Below are positions 27,801 to 35,218 of a stretch of 64,000 bases of DNA, piece by piece. The position numbers and the translations under genes were made by a program. Within the stretch, counting starts at the first letter, position 1. Every line of letters begins with the position of its first letter. Source of the stretch: Candidatus Thorarchaeota archaeon. Its GTDB lineage: Archaea; Asgardarchaeota; Thorarchaeia; Thorarchaeales; Thorarchaeaceae. Under the pieces are notes generated by a model that worked only from the letters and a program-made list of their open reading frames with translations, made no database searches and was not told the DNA's origin. The DNA lies in contig JAOUFI010000004.1 in assembly GCA_029858305.1 (NCBI GenBank), positions 23,862 through 87,861 on the forward strand, read 5' to 3'.

Positions 27801-30800
27801 CATTCGAACTTATCGTGGTTATTCCGAAACCATCTCCAGAAACACTGAGGACCGTATAGCCCCACTTGACAGCTGTTCCATCTCCATCAAAGTCAGTGTT
27901 GTTTAAGGTGAAAGATCCATCAAACACTGACCCATCATAATCATAAACTGCGGATACAATGATGCCTGAAGCATTGGTATTTAGATTCTGTCTGTTATCT
28001 GTTGGTCCAGTGATGATTATAGTAATTGAGTCCCAGATCATGAAGGTTTCGTCATTGGAACTTATGGTAGTTATGCCATAGGAGTCACCTGAAATGCTGA
28101 GAACTGTGTAGCCCCACTTGACAGCTGTGCCATCACCATCATAATCTGTATTGTTTAAAGTGAAGGTGCCGTCAAAGGGTGTACTATCATAATCATAGAC
28201 TGCTGTCACTATAATGCCTGAGGCATTTGCATTCAGGTTCTGTCTATTGTCTGTGGGTCCAGTGATAGTGATAGTCACTGAATCCCAAATCATGAAGGTC
28301 TCATCATTGGAGCTTATTGTGGTTATACCGAAACCATCACCTGAGACGCTGAGGATTGTATAGCCCCACTTGACAGCTGTCCCATCTCCATCAAAGTCAG
28401 TATTGTTCAGAGTAAAGGTGCCATCAAAGGTTGCACCATCATAGTCATAGACTGCTGATATTATGATTCCAGATGCGTTAGCATTCAGGTTCTGTCTGTT
28501 ATCTGTGGGTCCAGTGATGGTGATTGTAATTGAGTCCCAGATCATGAAGGTCTCATCGTTCGAACTTATGGTCGTTATACCGAAACCATCACCTGAAACG
28601 CTGAGGACTGTGTAGCCCCACTTGACAGCTGTCCCATCTCCATCAAAGTCAGTATTGTTCAGAGTAAAGGTGCCATCAAAGGTTGCACCATCATAGTCAT
28701 AGACTGCGGATACAATTATTCCAGATGCGTTTGCATTCAGGTTCTGTCTGTTATCTGTAGGACCAGCAATTGTAATAGTAATTGAGTCCCAGATCATGAA
28801 TGTCTCATCGTTCGAACTTATCGTCGTTATATCGAATGAGTCTCCAAAAACACTGAGAACAGTGTAGCCCCATTTTACAGCTGTGCCATCCCCATCAAAG
28901 TCTGTGTTGTTTAGAATAAACGTGCCATCAAAAACTGTGCCGTCATAGTCATAAATTGCGGATACAATTATTCCAGATGCGTTTGCATTCAGGTTCTGTC
29001 TGTTGTCTGTAGGTCCAGTAATGGTAATGGTCACTGAGTCCCAGATCATGAATGTCTCATCGTTCAAACTTATTGTGGTTATTCCATAAGAGTCTCCAGA
29101 AACGCTGAGAACTGTGTAACCCCACTTGACAGCTGTTCCATCTCCATCAAAGTCAGTATTGTTTAGAGTAAAGATACCATCAAACGCTACACCATCATAG
29201 TCATAGACAGCTGATACAATGATTCCAGATGCGTTAGCGTTGAGGTTCTGCCTGTTGTCGGTAGGACCAACAATGGTGATTGTAATTGAGTCCCAGATCA
29301 TAAAGGTCTCATCGTTCGAACTTATTGTGGTTATTCCAAAACTGTCTCCGGAAACACTGAGAACAGTGTAGCCCCACTTGACAGCTGTTCCATCTCCGTC
29401 AAAGTCTGTGTTATTTAGAGTGAAAGTTCCATCAAACGCTGCACCATCATAGTCATAGGCTGCTGATATTATGATTCCAGATGCGTTTGCATTCAGGTTT
29501 TGTCTGTTGTCTGTAGGTCCAGTGATGGTAATGGTCACTGAGTCCCAGATCATGAATGTCTCATCGTTTGAACTTATGGTCGTTATACCATAGGAGTCTC
29601 CGGAAACGCTGAGAACTGTGTAACCCCATTTGACAGCTGTGCCATCTCCATCGAAGTCTGTGTTGTTCAAGATAAATGATCCCTCAAAAGATGTACCATC
29701 ATAATCATAGACTGCTGTCACTACAATACCTGAAGCATTAGCGTTAAGGTTCTGTCTGTTGTTGGTAGGACCAGCGATTGTAATAGTAATTGAGTCCCAG
29801 ATCATAAAGGTCTCATCGTTCGAACTTATGGTCGTTATACCATAGGAGTCTCCGGAAACGCTGAGAACTGTGTAACCCCATTTGACAGCTGTGCCATCTC
29901 CGTCAAAGTCTGTATTGTTTAGAATGAATGATCCGTCAAAAGATGTACCATCATAATCATAGACTGCTGTCACTACAATACCTGAAGCATTAGCGTTAAG
30001 GTTCTGTCTATTATCTGTGGGTCCAGTAAAGGTGATTGTAATTGAGTCCCAGATCATGAAAGTTTCATCATTCGAGCTTATTGTGGTTATACCGAAACTA
30101 TCTCCAGAAACACTGAGAACTGTATAGCCCCACTTGACAGCTGTCCCATCTCCATCAAAGTCTGTATTGTTAAGGGCGAAAGTACCATCAAACACTACGC
30201 CATCATAGTCATAGACAGCTGATACAATGATTCCAGATGCGTTAGCGTTCAGGTTCTGCCTGTTGTCAGTGGGTCCAGTAAAGGTGATTGCAATTGAGTC
30301 CCAGATCATGAAAGTTTCATCATTCGAACTTATTGTGGTTATACCGAAACTATCTCCAGAAACACTGAGAACTGTATAGCCCCACTTGACAGCTGTCCCA
30401 TCTCCATCAAAGTCAGTGTTGTTTAAAGTGAATATGCCATCAAACACGGCTCCATCGTAGTCATAGACTGCTGATACTATGATACCTGAAGCATTGGCAT
30501 TCAAGTTCTGCCGGTTGTCTGTTGGACCAACAATTGCTATTGTCAGAGAGTCCCATATATGGTATGTATAATCATTAGTACTAATCACAGTGATTCCATG
30601 TGTTCCACCACCAATCGAGGAAACTGTGTAGTACCATCTGACAGCAGTTCCATCTCCATCAAAGTCTGTGTTGTTTAGGGTGTAAGTTCCATCAAATGCT
30701 GTACCATCATAATCATAGACTCCACTAACGATAATACCTGTGGCGTTTGCATTCAGGTTCTGTCTGTTGTCTGTGGGTCCAGTGATTGTGATAGTTACTG

Positions 30801-33315
30801 AGTCCCAAATGCAATAAGTGGCATCATTTATGCCAATAAGTGCCACACCATGAGTCCCTCCAGAAGCTGAAGAAACTGTGTAACCTCGTTTTCCTATATC
30901 TCCATAATCAAAGGTTGTATCATTAAGAGTTAGCAATCCATCAAAAGAGGAATCATCGTAATCATAGATTGCAGAAACGATAATGCCTGTTGCGTTCGCC
31001 CCAATATTGATTCTCTGATCTGTTGGATCAGTTATGGTGATAATTAGTCTGTCTGCAATGTAGGTATCAGTAGCACTGGCTGCATGATAAAGATCAGTAC
31101 CACCTGAGCCTGCACCTTCTTCAACCACTTTAACTGTGTAGGTGTCCTCACCGATGACATCATCAGCATAACAAGTTACATCGAATACACCAGAAGTGAG
31201 ATCTGTGTCACTCCATGGACCTATATTGGTGCCATATTCAGATGTAGACACCCAGATGTCTACTGCTGTGGAAGAAGGATAAGCGTTTGTGGACGTATAA
31301 TAGATGACCGTTCCAGTTAGTGAAAATGAACTGTCAAGATTGCCTCTATCTCCAGTGCCAGAGCCATCATCTACACTAAAAGGTCCTGTATAGTCCAGAC
31401 GTGTTTCCACATCCCAAGTGATAGAAGGACTACCATATGAGTCAGCGTCATTCAAATTTTGAGTGTCGACCACATAGCATTTAGCTACTAAGTCTGAAGA
31501 ATCAGGGAAGTCCCAATCAACTGTGAAATAGAAAGTTGCATCTATATCATTACCACTTTCTATCGCAGTTGAACTTACTGCGTTTAGAGAAACAACCGTT
31601 CCAATATCATAAACCTCGGTGAAGGCGTTTGTATCCTCATCATATCTAAATCTACAATACTCTGTTGTTCCACTAGTATCCCAAAGTCCTATTTCCAGAT
31701 AGTCAATGTCACCAAATCCATTCTGGTCTGAAACATGTGATGTCACTTGATATTCTTGATATTGGGCATACATATTATCTGTATCAGAGGGATTATCGAG
31801 AGTGGGTGCTTGATCATTTACTGGTGCATAACTGACAGTCCAAGAATGAATGAGTACAGTATCTACTTCCCATGTGCTCTGGGTTGTATCCCCAGTTTCA
31901 GTACCTCCTAGAAAACGAATCTCCAAGGCACTGCTTGTGAGATAACTGCTGACACTTACATTGTTCCACTGATCAGGTGTAAGATCTGGAAGGATAGTGG
32001 ACCAGGTACCATTCCAGACATCTATCTTGATGTCCTCAGAGGGCCATCCACCTCCCGTGACGGGATAGATACAGAGCTCTTCATTTTGTTCGTCAAAATC
32101 AGCTGTGGTCCATCCAACTTCCAAATCCAATTCATAGTTGGCAGAACCTACGGTCCACACATGGAGGAGAACTCCTTCAACTTGCCAGGTATCTTGAGCT
32201 GTTGAGTCGTCACTTGTGTCTGTGAATCGAATCTCAAAGGTGGAACTAGTCAAATATGAGGTCACAGATACATTATTCCATCCTGTTGCGATGTCAGAAA
32301 TCACGTTCTGCCACACTGAGCCATCCCAAACATCAACTCTCAGTGCTTCGGTGCCTTGTGTACCACCATAAATGCAGACATATTCATTGGTTTCATCGTA
32401 ATCAGCACCTGTCCATCCGACCTCAAGGTCGAGATCGTAGTTATTAGTGCCAGCTTGATAGACGTTTAGATAAGCCGCATCTACCCAGTTATTGACTGGA
32501 GCACCGAGTCCTTTTTGCATGGTGAACCTAATACGACATGCATTTATCTCTGAAACAGAATCTAGACCTGATATTGCACCACTGTTATACCAAGCACCAG
32601 TTGGGTCTACAAAAGTGCCGCTAGCGTCTGCCGTTCCTTCACCAGTCCAATCTAACTCCCAAAAGATATCATCATCATCAGATTGTCCACAGTACACATA
32701 AAGAATGACTGTAAAGACCCCAGCCGTTCCACTTGTGGCAGCAAAATCATACCATCCAGAAACAGCACCATTTGAGGCTGTGGAGATATAACTTGTAGGA
32801 TAGTTCTGTGTATCCAAATATGGCGATATTCCTGTTTGAATCCAAGTTACAGGTGTTGGAGCTGTGTCAATATACAGGTTTTCATCAATTGTAGGAGTAC
32901 CTGTATTTGCCTCTGTAAGGGTATCGAAGGTTGAATCTATATCCTGCATCTCAGCAAAATCACTGTGAGTACCCACATCTACAGGAGCATGAAGATTAGA
33001 TTGCTGATCAACATAATCTTCGAGGTTATAGCCCGCAGAACCAGTATCGGATTCTCTCATCTGATTGTAGTTTGAACCGAAGTCTTGAAGGTCTGAGAAG
33101 ACATTGTGAGTGCCGATATCAGAAGGACTATGAAAGTCAGACAAGGTGTCAATGAAATCCTCAAAATTGTCGCCAATTCCTGAAGGCACATTTTCTGAGG
33201 AATTTGGATACAAGAGTGAACTAGTCAAGGAATCGTCATAATTAGTTGATGGAATAAATAAGCTGAATCCCATGAGAGATACAAAGAGAGATAGTAGAAG
33301 CACCTTTCTATTCAT
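21817..33315 (-). CDS. Giant tandem-repeat cell-surface protein
   Basis: A 3832-residue secreted, membrane-anchored protein. ATG 33315 (MNRKVLLLSLFVSLMGF, a signal peptide) is preferred over the track start 33354 because GGAG lies 8 nt before it. Order: signal peptide; two copies of an HxPxDxGTH motif; two about 95-residue beta modules (ELDLEVGWTTADFDE type); three copies of a DDTDNLYARY...ETRLDYT...GSGGTDLY super-module. After the first super-module come 15 tandem 84-residue beta repeats; one diverged copy lies near the C-terminus. Then a single membrane helix (TLMLIGGGAGIVLIGVALIA) with RRRR stop-transfer, and an acidic cytoplasmic tail of about 310 residues. Asn-x-Ser/Thr sites are abundant. 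Likely role: surface layer, adhesion or spacing; this is inference. No enzyme motif is visible. Confidence 0.88.
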   Translation of the reverse strand: MNRKVLLLSLFVSLMGFSLFIPSTNYDDSLTSSLLYPNSSENVPSGIGDNFEDFIDTLSDFHSPSDIGTHNVFSDLQDFGSNYNQMRESDTGSAGYNLEDYVDQQSNLHAPVDVGTHSDFAEMQDIDSTFDTLTEANTGTPTIDENLYIDTAPTPVTWIQTGISPYLDTQNYPTSYISTASNGAVSGWYDFAATSGTAGVFTVILYVYCGQSDDDDIFWELDWTGEGTADASGTFVDPTGAWYNSGAISGLDSVSEINACRIRFTMQKGLGAPVNNWVDAAYLNVYQAGTNNYDLDLEVGWTGADYDETNEYVCIYGGTQGTEALRVDVWDGSVWQNVISDIATGWNNVSVTSYLTSSTFEIRFTDTSDDSTAQDTWQVEGVLLHVWTVGSANYELDLEVGWTTADFDEQNEELCIYPVTGGGWPSEDIKIDVWNGTWSTILPDLTPDQWNNVSVSSYLTSSALEIRFLGGTETGDTTQSTWEVDTVLIHSWTVSYAPVNDQAPTLDNPSDTDNMYAQYQEYQVTSHVSDQNGFGDIDYLEIGLWDTSGTTEYCRFRYDEDTNAFTEVYDIGTVVSLNAVSSTAIESGNDIDATFYFTVDWDFPDSSDLVAKCYVVDTQNLNDADSYGSPSITWDVETRLDYTGPFSVDDGSGTGDRGNLDSSFSLTGTVIYYTSTNAYPSSTAVDIWVSTSEYGTNIGPWSDTDLTSGVFDVTCYADDVIGEDTYTVKVVEEGAGSGGTDLYHAASATDTYIADRLIITITDPTDQRINIGANATGIIVSAIYDYDDSSFDGLLTLNDTTFDYGDIGKRGYTVSSASGGTHGVALIGINDATYCIWDSVTITITGPTDNRQNLNANATGIIVSGVYDYDGTAFDGTYTLNNTDFDGDGTAVRWYYTVSSIGGGTHGITVISTNDYTYHIWDSLTIAIVGPTDNRQNLNANASGIIVSAVYDYDGAVFDGIFTLNNTDFDGDGTAVKWGYTVLSVSGDSFGITTISSNDETFMIWDSIAITFTGPTDNRQNLNANASGIIVSAVYDYDGVVFDGTFALNNTDFDGDGTAVKWGYTVLSVSGDSFGITTISSNDETFMIWDSITITFTGPTDNRQNLNANASGIVVTAVYDYDGTSFDGSFILNNTDFDGDGTAVKWGYTVLSVSGDSYGITTISSNDETFMIWDSITITIAGPTNNRQNLNANASGIVVTAVYDYDGTSFEGSFILNNTDFDGDGTAVKWGYTVLSVSGDSYGITTISSNDETFMIWDSVTITITGPTDNRQNLNANASGIIISAAYDYDGAAFDGTFTLNNTDFDGDGTAVKWGYTVLSVSGDSFGITTISSNDETFMIWDSITITIVGPTDNRQNLNANASGIIVSAVYDYDGVAFDGIFTLNNTDFDGDGTAVKWGYTVLSVSGDSYGITTISLNDETFMIWDSVTITITGPTDNRQNLNANASGIIVSAIYDYDGTVFDGTFILNNTDFDGDGTAVKWGYTVLSVFGDSFDITTISSNDETFMIWDSITITIAGPTDNRQNLNANASGIIVSAVYDYDGATFDGTFTLNNTDFDGDGTAVKWGYTVLSVSGDGFGITTISSNDETFMIWDSITITITGPTDNRQNLNANASGIIISAVYDYDGATFDGTFTLNNTDFDGDGTAVKWGYTILSVSGDGFGITTISSNDETFMIWDSVTITITGPTDNRQNLNANASGIIVTAVYDYDSTPFDGTFTLNNTDYDGDGTAVKWGYTVLSISGDSYGITTISSNDETFMIWDSITIIITGPTDNRQNLNTNASGIIVSAVYDYDGSVFDGSFTLNNTDFDGDGTAVKWGYTVLSVSGDGFGITTISSNDETFMIWDSITISIVGPTDNRQNLNVNASGIIVSAVYDYDGAEFDGTFTLNNTDFDGDGTAVKWGYTVLSVSGDSYGITTISSNDETFMIWDSITITITGPTDNRQSINANASGIIVSAIYDYDGSVFDGTFTLNNTDFDGDGTAVKWGYTVLSVSGDGFGITTISSNDETYMIWDQLVIMIGVDDSTPLNGVQANFTLAVLFDYDDTVCTSYQIAIHRNGTWWYSFTDTNKSSFVDANIDDSYTYTVFVVTSESTYGVLSFSTNSQQVVWSAAPNSAPVNDSAPNLSNPDDTDNLYARYNYYIITSSVSDADGYNDIDYIELTLYDNSRTTPVWTVRYTVSGDIFTVELGGTYITLSTSSFAVGFGNDLDVTWYIKIGWDHLDLTDVDMKQYVHDGKIGDEDFYESDWDVETRLEITGLTIDDGSGTENRGPLDGAFTVSGTLIFLGSVDNYPLANETDVWVSSSEYGTSIGPWSDLSLTSGQFSLTVYADDEVGQDTLTIKAVIEAAGSGGTDLLSSTTQSTYITDQIAVQSYAALDPRIDINDAATIDVELLYEYDSSPVINGSVTINGIAATHQGSGTWRFTDTKSSVQLFTYDTVAYSGGIHGLTQVNQNAMTQDVIWDQIVVQTTLANATRVDVGAYVEIRVTLWLAYDSSFLGSGDTVTLAGSSMNWDFSDGRFELIVSQASVGSWIYYVNSSSESNFGITSLNLSGNNVSVIWDRIQVQSYSVSDNHVNIGDSVDIDVILYYDYDDSPVTDGTITVNGISASHQGAGLWRFSDSESIVVMNTYNLVAGSGNIHGLTVVDQNTQSQNVIWDRLVIVIGVDDASSVNGHQANFTLSVTFEYNSAVCTTYQLVIDRNGTWWHSFVDGNVSQFVDTNTDVTYFYNASLVSSESTYDITAFTTTTQQVTWSVAPNEIPVNDSSPVLTNGDDTNYLYARYRFYIITTSVSDLDGYTDISYVELTLYSDDQITPYWTIRYTTATDTFSLESGSSIVIADVMSYATGAGNTLTITWYIKIGWNHDVLIDTDILQFVSDGIDSASNYYETNWNFETRLDYSTSPSLSDDRGNINTADLIGSGSVTYYGSSHSPLANETDVWIIRDGVETWSGDLSAGSFSISSIGSPATIGLNNYTFKIVVQGSGSGGTDLYYTTSLIATFITDRIEIYEAGVVDGRIDINSYCEVWWRARYEYDDFTIQSGLILDLNGSRTLVWDALGLYWRWQETSTSPSVAWFDVASASESTYGLTEWFESTSVQQVIWDALNIIITDPTDAHVNVGANATGIVVSATYAFDNTPFDGVLTLNNTNFVYTSPQIQWYTVLSATFDAFNITAILSNDITYCIWDRVLIVSVLADELYHDPGDNVRISVEIHFEYDDSPVVAGEFNIAGYSLTHVGSGIWETYVTLGSYIAITFDDLTLCNATDHGISEYNMDSNEVTVYWDRIEFYSVSSDDGRVGVGESVDIQWGARLETAGIIIPTGISVSMTGDISCIPSGGLFVASVTQSTVGSTTYSIISASLGEINNFVQSVGDITIIWDRIKAITLTATSLSQDAGLATEIRATLAYEFDDTPFTNGEVFLTGESVSMTYNSVGGYWTISITKTLAGNYAFTIGSITDSLYGVSAFDPASLSVEVEWIAVPGFTLDTMTLMLIGGGAGIVLIGVALIASRRRRGGVSIGVGEIEVSDFGIPEPTITTPAEPEIIETDVAPISDGLGPDARELLETELLAETAEEGALVEDVVAAEVVEPEAEAAAPVASSEMDVYEPEVTLQETELEPIEDSKSISIPEDSIALSEEPDVPESMQEEVLPTEEGQIEVIEAETDIATELDLQPSVSAQEPQIDEAVPSDEEYIESIEAESIDVIPEPVSEPEILPESEIVIDKSLTKKELLDRLPPEIRDALPEEDVKRMSKKEVRSLLESYTPAEEPLPEVLPDSIPAEMPDVALRLEDLSKLDKKVLLELLPDDIKSTASPRELRRLSKKEIISLLESFLEPEK
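21820..22170 (-). repeat. Duplicated helical motif at end of giant-protein tail
   Basis: Two about 38-residue copies share the pattern KKxLLxxLPxxI...SKKExxSLLESY/F: one from KKELLDRLPPEIRDALPEED, the other from KKVLLELLPDDIKSTASPRE. They close the cytoplasmic tail after an acidic, low-complexity linker and look like small SAP/LEM-like helical binding modules; that comparison is tentative. Confidence 0.6.
22800..22872 (-). other. Transmembrane anchor of the giant surface protein
   Basis: Encodes LMLIGGGAGIVLIGVALIAS followed by RRRRGG, a hydrophobic helix with a positive stop-transfer. It divides the exported repeat region (higher coordinates) from the acidic intracellular tail (lower coordinates). 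Confidence 0.8.
27274..31050 (-). repeat. 15 tandem 252-bp repeats (84 aa) in giant surface gene
   Basis: The spacing was measured at the recurring tcccagatcatgaa (28032, 28284, 28536 and so on) and is exactly 252 bp. Each unit encodes a beta-sandwich-like module starting at ITITxTGPTDNRQNLNANAS and ending FMIWD. Thirteen consecutive units are very similar. The two nearest the N-terminus (31050 down to about 30550) are more diverged, and the first is one residue shorter. Unit 1 starts DPTDQRINIGANA. A further lone relative (DPTDAHVNVGANAT) lies at about 23760-24010. Confidence 0.92.
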
Positions 33316-33514
33316 ATTCTGGACTCCTTCATACTGTCGACTGTTACATTGCATTGCATGACTTCAAGTCAGATTTGTTCTGGACTGCGCAGCAAGCTCA
33401 CTATCGAGCCGTACAGGTGAGTATGCAACTTTACAATCAAATAAGAGAATCTTGGATGAATTGGATTGAAAGATTGTCAAAATAGAACCAAGTAGGTAGA
33501 TAGAGCAGTCTGGG

Positions 33515-34687
33515 TTATCTTCTTTGGAATATACCAACGACAATATTATTCCCAAATCCTCCGATATTGTGCGTAAGCCCAATATTGGGAACATCTACTT
33601 GGAGACCTTTGGGTGCTTCACTCCGCAGTTGCATGACAATATCGCGAATCTGAGCAACTCCTGTGGCTCCAGTTGGATGGCCTCGAGCCTTGATACCTCC
33701 GGTAGTATTTACTGGCATACTCCCTGAAACCTCTGTAAGTCCCTCCCTCACAGCTTTTATCGCCTCTCCTCGATTAACTAATCCAATGTCTTCCATGTTC
33801 ACTAGTTCGAGTATAGAGAATGCATCATGAACTTCGCATACATCAATGTCTTGAGGACCGACCCGGGCCATCTTGAAGGCCTTTTCTGCAGCCACGACAG
33901 TTGCATTCATAGAGGTGAGTGAAAGTCGATGCTGGACTGCGAGATAGTCAGTTCCATGGCCGATTCCGAGCACCCGTATTGCTCTATCTGCAAGACCATG
34001 CTCCTTCACAGCTCTATCGGATGCCACAACCACAGCAGATGCGCCATCACTCGTTGGGCAGCAATCGTATAATGTAAGCGGATCTGCGACTGTCCTTGCT
34101 GTGTTCACCTGTTCAATGGTAATCTCTTTTTGAAAGTGAGCAAGGGGATTCTTCGCACCATTTCGATGAGCCTTTACAGGCACTAGAGAGAGTTCATCCC
34201 GGGTCAGTCCATAATCATGCATGTACCGACGAGCAATCATAGCAGCAAGTGCTGTAGGTGTCGCACCATATCGGGACTCGTTCTCAAAGGACATCATCTT
34301 CGCAAGAATTCTTGATGCTGTCCCTCTATCAACCTCTGACATCTTCTCAACACCAATGACAAGAACAAGGTCCGCCATCCCAGCAGCCACGACTGTAAAC
34401 GCAGCCTCAAATGCACTTGAACCTGAGGAGGGGCCAGTTTCCACTCGCGTAGCTCCTGCAGGAACTAATCCAAGCACATCAACAAGTACGGTAGAGAGAT
34501 GACCTCTACTCACGAACTCATCAGGATTCTGAGTACCCACGAACAGATGGTCAAATTGGGCCCCAATTGTTGAAGAATCCTCCATCGCCTCAAATACGGC
34601 GTTCTTGGCTAGTTCAAGGATTGAATCATCAAGTATGCCAAACTTCGTCATCCCAACACCGATGATGTTGACTGGCTCCAAAGTCAA
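33515..34687 (-). CDS. Thiolase-like protein lacking the nucleophilic Cys
   Basis: A 390-residue thiolase-superfamily protein of the SCP-x/archaeal type. The N-terminal VNIIGVGMTKFGILDDS, VIGVEKMSE, VHDAFSILELV and GGIKARGHPTGATGVAQI (catalytic His) are typical. The position that normally bears the acyl-accepting Cys (VExxCxSG) reads VETGPSSGSSA, so Cys is Pro. The C-terminal Cys region reads THNIGGFGN, also without Cys, as is common in SCP-x-like members. It may bind rather than condense acyl-CoA, or work with the DUF35 protein. It starts 6 nt after the biotin-carrier stop, giving an operon with the carboxyltransferase genes. Confidence 0.85.
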   Translation of the reverse strand: MTLEPVNIIGVGMTKFGILDDSILELAKNAVFEAMEDSSTIGAQFDHLFVGTQNPDEFVSRGHLSTVLVDVLGLVPAGATRVETGPSSGSSAFEAAFTVVAAGMADLVLVIGVEKMSEVDRGTASRILAKMMSFENESRYGATPTALAAMIARRYMHDYGLTRDELSLVPVKAHRNGAKNPLAHFQKEITIEQVNTARTVADPLTLYDCCPTSDGASAVVVASDRAVKEHGLADRAIRVLGIGHGTDYLAVQHRLSLTSMNATVVAAEKAFKMARVGPQDIDVCEVHDAFSILELVNMEDIGLVNRGEAIKAVREGLTEVSGSMPVNTTGGIKARGHPTGATGVAQIRDIVMQLRSEAPKGLQVDVPNIGLTHNIGGFGNNIVVGIFQRR

Positions 34688-34693
34688 ACACCC

Positions 34694-35218
34694 TCACTCA
34701 ATGAGAACTAGAACATCTGTGGGGTTAACCATGGTTCCCACTTCGACATTCACTTCCTTCACAGTACCTTTGATATCAGTTTTCAACTCATTGAACATCT
34801 TCATTGCCTCAAGTATACAGACAGTCTGACCTGCTTTGACCGTATCACCAATCTTCACGCGTACTTCTGTGATCTTGCCAGGCATAGGAGGATAGATACC
34901 ACCAAGGACTCTCGGTCCAGTCTGAGAAGATGAAGAAGACTTCTTTGCTATTTCCTGTTTTTTAACTCGTTCCCATTCAATTTCATGCTCTTGACCATTT
35001 ATCTCCAGCACAACTGCTTTCCCCGCCCGTTTTAGTACTTTCACTGAATAATCAGAAGTTGTATCATTGACAATCCACGATCCATCTTCAGCTGGAGTTG
35101 GTTTCATGGTAAAACTCTGGTCTGCAACCTTCACGACCAGCAAGCCGCCCTCATCGAGCTTCCTTACCTCTACTTCGAACGGTTTCTCATCAAGTGTTAT
35201 CTTGTATTCTGGACTCAT
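34694..35218 (-). CDS. Biotin carboxyl carrier protein
   Basis: A 174-residue carrier with a C-terminal biotinyl domain: PMPGKITEVRVKIGDTVKAGQ, then ILEAMKMFNELKT, where the Lys of EAMKM is biotinylated. The N-terminal about 90 residues (EYKITLDEKPFEVEV) are the beta domain often found before the linker, here Ser-rich (KKSSSSSQTG). It shuttles carboxyl groups to the carboxyltransferase encoded just upstream. Start and stop overlap in TAATG, so the two are translationally coupled. The biotin carboxylase subunit is not in this window. Confidence 0.92.
   Translation of the reverse strand: MSPEYKITLDEKPFEVEVRKLDEGGLLVVKVADQSFTMKPTPAEDGSWIVNDTTSDYSVKVLKRAGKAVVLEINGQEHEIEWERVKKQEIAKKSSSSSQTGPRVLGGIYPPMPGKITEVRVKIGDTVKAGQTVCILEAMKMFNELKTDIKGTVKEVNVEVGTMVNPTDVLVLIE

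Noticed and set aside
21817-33315. Many opposite-strand and alternate-frame ORFs inside the giant gene
   Set aside because: They are shadows of the repeat-rich reading frame; none has independent signals.
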